Part shown: positions 61,277 through 64,000 of the stretch, piece after piece
How the letters are laid out: each line of letters opens with the position of its first letter
Numbering within the stretch: the stretch's first letter is position 1
From: Palsa-870 sp035937155
GTDB lineage: Bacteria > Chloroflexota > Dormibacteria > Dormibacterales > Dormibacteraceae
Assembly (NCBI GenBank): GCA_035937155.1
Contig: DASYVJ010000106.1
Location: 1 to 64,000, forward strand
DNA length: 64,000 nt
Reading direction: 5' to 3'
The notes under the pieces: generated by a model
The model's input: only the letters and a program-made list of their open reading frames with translations
Told to the model about the DNA's origin: nothing
Databases searched by the model: none
Translations under genes and position numbers: made by a program

Positions 61277-62685
61277 CGCAGATACGGCGCACGCGCATCG
61301 TCTGCACCATCGGGCCGGCCAGCTCTACGCCCGCGGTGCTGCGCTCGATGATCCAGGCCGGAATGGACGTCGCGCGGATGAACTTCTCGCACGGCGACCA
61401 CGACATGCACCGCCAGGTCGCGGCCGACGTGCGTGAGGCCGCCGAAGCATGCGACCGGCCGATCGCACTGCTGGGCGACCTGCAGGGGCCGAAGATCCGC
61501 ACGGGTCCGCTCGAGTCCGCCTTCCAGCGCCTGGTGCGCGGCCGCATCGTCTTCCTGACCAGCGAGCCGCGGCGCGATGACACGGAAATTCAGGTCAGCC
61601 ACCCGGAGCTCGTGCAGGCGCTGCATCGGGGCGACCGGGTTCTGCTGGACGACGGCCGGATCGAGCTGGTGGTGCGCAGCGTCGCCGGCGGACGGGCCGA
61701 ATGCTCGGTGGTGCGAGGCGGCCTGCTGGGCGAGCGCAAAGGAATCAGCGTGCCAGGGCGCACGCTGCCTATGCCCGCGCTGACCGAGAAAGACATGGAG
61801 GACCTGAAGCTGGCGGTCGAGCTGGACGTCGACTGGGTCGCCCTGTCCTTCGTTCGCCAACCGGAAGACGTCCTGTTGTGCCAGAAGCATCTCGGCGACC
61901 TCGGGTGCCGAGCTCCGGTGATCGCCAAGCTCGAGAAGCTGGAAGCGATTCGCAACCTCAGCAAGATCCTCGAGGTCGCCGACGCAGTGATGGTCGCGCG
62001 TGGCGACCTGGGCGTCGAGCTGAAGCTTGGCGACCTGCCTGCGGTGCAGAAAGAGGTGATCGACCGAGCGAATCGCGCGGGCGTTCCAGTCATCACGGCG
62101 ACGGAGATGCTCGAGTCGATGGTCACCTCGAACCGCCCGACGCGGGCCGAGGCGTCGGACGTCGCCAACGCCATCTGGGACGGCACTGACGCGGTCATGC
62201 TGTCGCAGGAGACCTCGGTCGGAGCGCACCCGGTCGAAGCGGTGCGCGCCATGGCACGGATCTGCTTGTCGGCGCAACGGCATCCGGGGTTTGAGCGTGC
62301 TCGGCAGCCATGGCGCGAACCGGGCCAGATCGGAAGCGCCATCGCCCACGCCGCCGCGACCACGGCCGACGAGCTTCGGGCCAGGGTCATCATCGCCTTC
62401 ACCGAGTCCGGGACGACCGCGCTGAGGTGCAGCAAGGCGAGGCCACGCGTACCGGTGATCGCCGCCAGCCCGCACCCGGAGGTCCTCCGCAAGACGGCAC
62501 TGTATGCAGGGGTCATCCCGCTGCTGGTCAGCCCTGGGCGAGACACCGACCAGATGGTGGCAAACGCCACGGAGGCCGCACGGCTGAGCGGCCTGGTCCG
62601 GACCGGCGACACGGTGGTGGTCGTGGCCGGGGTCCCGGTTGGCCTGGCCGGCCAGACCAACCTGCTCAAGGTGGAGACGGTTTAA
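61273..62685 (+). CDS. pyk: pyruvate kinase
   Basis: A 470-residue protein with RRTRIVCTIGPASST, MDVARMNFSHGDH, LLGDLQGPKIRTG, LTEKDMEDLKLAVELDVDWVALSFVR, VMVARGDLGVEL and VITATEMLESMVTSNRPTRAE. This covers the substrate and metal residues. It converts PEP and ADP to pyruvate and ATP. The C-terminal domain is complete and no extra PEP-utiliser domain is fused. Confidence 0.96.
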   Translation: MTQIRRTRIVCTIGPASSTPAVLRSMIQAGMDVARMNFSHGDHDMHRQVAADVREAAEACDRPIALLGDLQGPKIRTGPLESAFQRLVRGRIVFLTSEPRRDDTEIQVSHPELVQALHRGDRVLLDDGRIELVVRSVAGGRAECSVVRGGLLGERKGISVPGRTLPMPALTEKDMEDLKLAVELDVDWVALSFVRQPEDVLLCQKHLGDLGCRAPVIAKLEKLEAIRNLSKILEVADAVMVARGDLGVELKLGDLPAVQKEVIDRANRAGVPVITATEMLESMVTSNRPTRAEASDVANAIWDGTDAVMLSQETSVGAHPVEAVRAMARICLSAQRHPGFERARQPWREPGQIGSAIAHAAATTADELRARVIIAFTESGTTALRCSKARPRVPVIAASPHPEVLRKTALYAGVIPLLVSPGRDTDQMVANATEAARLSGLVRTGDTVVVVAGVPVGLAGQTNLLKVETV

Positions 62686-62725
62686 GCCCGGCTTAAAGCT
62701 CTGCCGCCCAGCCAAAATTGAGGGT

Positions 62726-64000
62726 GTGGGGGTCCCGAACGGGCTGGTCGGCCGCATTCATCGTTCCAACGACGACGCTCCGGAGCGCTTTGGATCGAAT
62801 ACGGCAGAGGTCGTGGCGTTCATCGAAGCTGTCGATCAGCTGACGCCGTGGCAGTGGCGGCAGGTGCTGGCGGCGCGGCGGTTGGTCGTATCGGTGACCA
62901 AGGAAGGAGCCGGCGAGTCGGCGCACGAGATCCAGGCCGCGATCCGCGGCAGCGATGGGCATATGCCCGAGACGATGTCCAAGGCGGGCGAGGTGCTCTT
63001 CGAGGCGCTGGCGAAGAAAGGTGAGGAGAAGCAGGTAGCCGCCTGGCAGGCGATGTCGGCGCTCGTCACGCGGCATCACCTGCCGGCTCTGAAGTTCGCG
63101 GCCCACTACGCTCCGTTCGCGGCGCTGATTCCGGTCTCAGGATCTGACGTGCTCGACCCCGTGACGCTGCGCTTCCTGGCTGCGCTCGGAGCTCTTTCCG
63201 CCGCCCAGTGCGAGGGCCTCGCCCACCGATGGCGCCTCGACCACGTCGCCTCACGGGCACTGCTGCAGGCAGTGGCCAAAAACCCGGATACGAAAAGCGA
63301 GGAGTCGGTCGCCATGGCCGCCCTAACCGTGATCCCCGCCCACATCACCGGCGACTCAGGCTGGGCGGCGGTCCGCACCGCTGTCCATGGCGGGCGTGTG
63401 CTCGGCTGCCTGCCCGACCTGGCGAAGCGTGACATTGCCGAGCTGTGGGTGCCCCTCGAGGCGGTGATTCCTTTCGACTCGCTGACGTCGGCGGACCACG
63501 AACCCGCGACTGTGCGGGTGAAAGCCGCGACGAGCAGCGCGATCCGGACGATCAAACCCTCCAAAAAGCGCATCCCGGCGGCCGCTCCGCCGAAAGCGAC
63601 GGCCCCCTACGGGCCGAACAGCGCTGAGGTCGCGACCTTCATCAAAGGTGTCACGGAGCTCACGCCCATCCAGTGGATGCGGGTAATGGACCGCCGCACG
63701 CTTGTGGCGAGCGTCACCCGCGACAGCAGCGTCGAACCGGCCGGCGTCGTGCGGTCGATCCTGGCCACGATCGCAGGCACTCGAGAGCTGGACATCTTCA
63801 CTCGCTGCCGCACGTTCACCGCTGTCGAGCGCGCCGGCTATGCGGTCGAGTCGCACGGTCGCATGAACAGCGAGCAGGTGGCGGAGATGTACGCGCCCTT
63901 TGCGCTGTCGATGTCAATCGACGAGGTCAAGGTCGCGGGCTTCGCCAATCACCTCGCGTCTCTGAGCAAGCACGACTGGGAAGAGGTTGCGGCGGCCGCA
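62726..64000 (+). CDS. tandem-repeat protein of unknown function (cut off by window end)
   Basis: From GTG 62726 the frame is open for 425 codons to the window edge. At least four related units occur, each with Phe, then exactly 12 residues later Trp or Cys, around L-[ST]-x2-[QD]: VAFIEAVDQLTPWQW (30-44), LRFLAALGALSAAQC (148-162), ATFIKGVTELTPIQW (303-317), AGFANHLASLSKHDW (404-418). Units 1 and 3 also share YAPFA. Predicted all-helical and soluble, with an Ala/Pro/Lys linker at ~255-295. No family is recognised. It starts 40 bases after pyruvate kinase. Confidence 0.75.
   Translation, partial: MGVPNGLVGRIHRSNDDAPERFGSNTAEVVAFIEAVDQLTPWQWRQVLAARRLVVSVTKEGAGESAHEIQAAIRGSDGHMPETMSKAGEVLFEALAKKGEEKQVAAWQAMSALVTRHHLPALKFAAHYAPFAALIPVSGSDVLDPVTLRFLAALGALSAAQCEGLAHRWRLDHVASRALLQAVAKNPDTKSEESVAMAALTVIPAHITGDSGWAAVRTAVHGGRVLGCLPDLAKRDIAELWVPLEAVIPFDSLTSADHEPATVRVKAATSSAIRTIKPSKKRIPAAAPPKATAPYGPNSAEVATFIKGVTELTPIQWMRVMDRRTLVASVTRDSSVEPAGVVRSILATIAGTRELDIFTRCRTFTAVERAGYAVESHGRMNSEQVAEMYAPFALSMSIDEVKVAGFANHLASLSKHDWEEVAAAA

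Overview
The window is a gene-dense, high-GC bacterial chromosome segment, almost all coding, with many GTG/TTG starts and 1-4 base start/stop overlaps that point to long translationally coupled operons. Three conserved gene neighbourhoods suggest a Terrabacteria lineage. The order pth-mfd-mazG-divIC-like-tilS-ftsH and the set clpC...radA-yacL-ispD-ispF-cysS-rlmB-yacP match Bacillota. DUF4129-DUF4350-moxR-DUF58-(spoIIM on the opposite strand)-RDD matches Actinomycetota. A CIRCE-controlled hrcA-grpE-dnaJ operon is also present. I infer a Dormibacterota/Chloroflexota-like organism; no rRNA is present to prove it. No CRISPR array, prophage or insertion sequence was seen. || Layout. 1-7.3 kb: Mrp ATPase (partial), a uracil-DNA glycosylase-like protein, rsmE, lepA, a lipoprotein, a nucleotide-sugar epimerase and a YbaK deacylase. 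7.3-11.9 kb: hemW, then the heat-shock operon hrcA-grpE-dnaJ, which lacks dnaK. It carries a CIRCE operator and a hairpin that covers the grpE start. 12.0-15.2 kb: a PAS-PAS-GAF-PAS-GGDEF-EAL c-di-GMP protein. 15.5-28.5 kb: an envelope polysaccharide region with an rmlD-like reductase, a tandem-HTH regulator, a processive GT2 with an exported C-terminal domain and VPE-type sorting tail, an exosortase/archaeosortase-like protein, a flippase-GT4 fusion, a GT-C-like membrane protein, a methyltransferase, two sugar epimerases and an MbfA-like iron transporter. 28.5-38 kb: ybeY, pth, mfd, mazG, a divIC-like gene, initiator tRNA, a 27-codon basic gene, a CAT-anticodon tRNA overlapping tilS, and ftsH. 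38-41.8 kb: pantothenate genes (DUF2520 protein, panB, panC) and rpsA. 42-46.2 kb: an O-antigen-ligase-like TPR protein and clpC. 46.4-53.4 kb: the MoxR cluster. 53.6-62.7 kb: radA, yacL, ispD, ispF, cysS, rlmB, a Clp_N-M50 fusion, yacP and pyruvate kinase. 62.7-64 kb: a repeat protein cut by the window end. || The best candidate for an undescribed system is 16.6-24.7 kb. One run of overlapping genes encodes a glycan synthase that carries its own sorting signal, a putative dedicated sorting transpeptidase, and further glycosyltransferases, suggesting covalent processing or anchoring of a polysaccharide-synthase-linked surface domain. Other notable points are the grpE start-codon hairpin, the Clp_N-site-2-protease fusion, two genes that appear to start at CTG, two unexplained pairs of intergenic repeats, and the tandem-repeat protein at the right edge.
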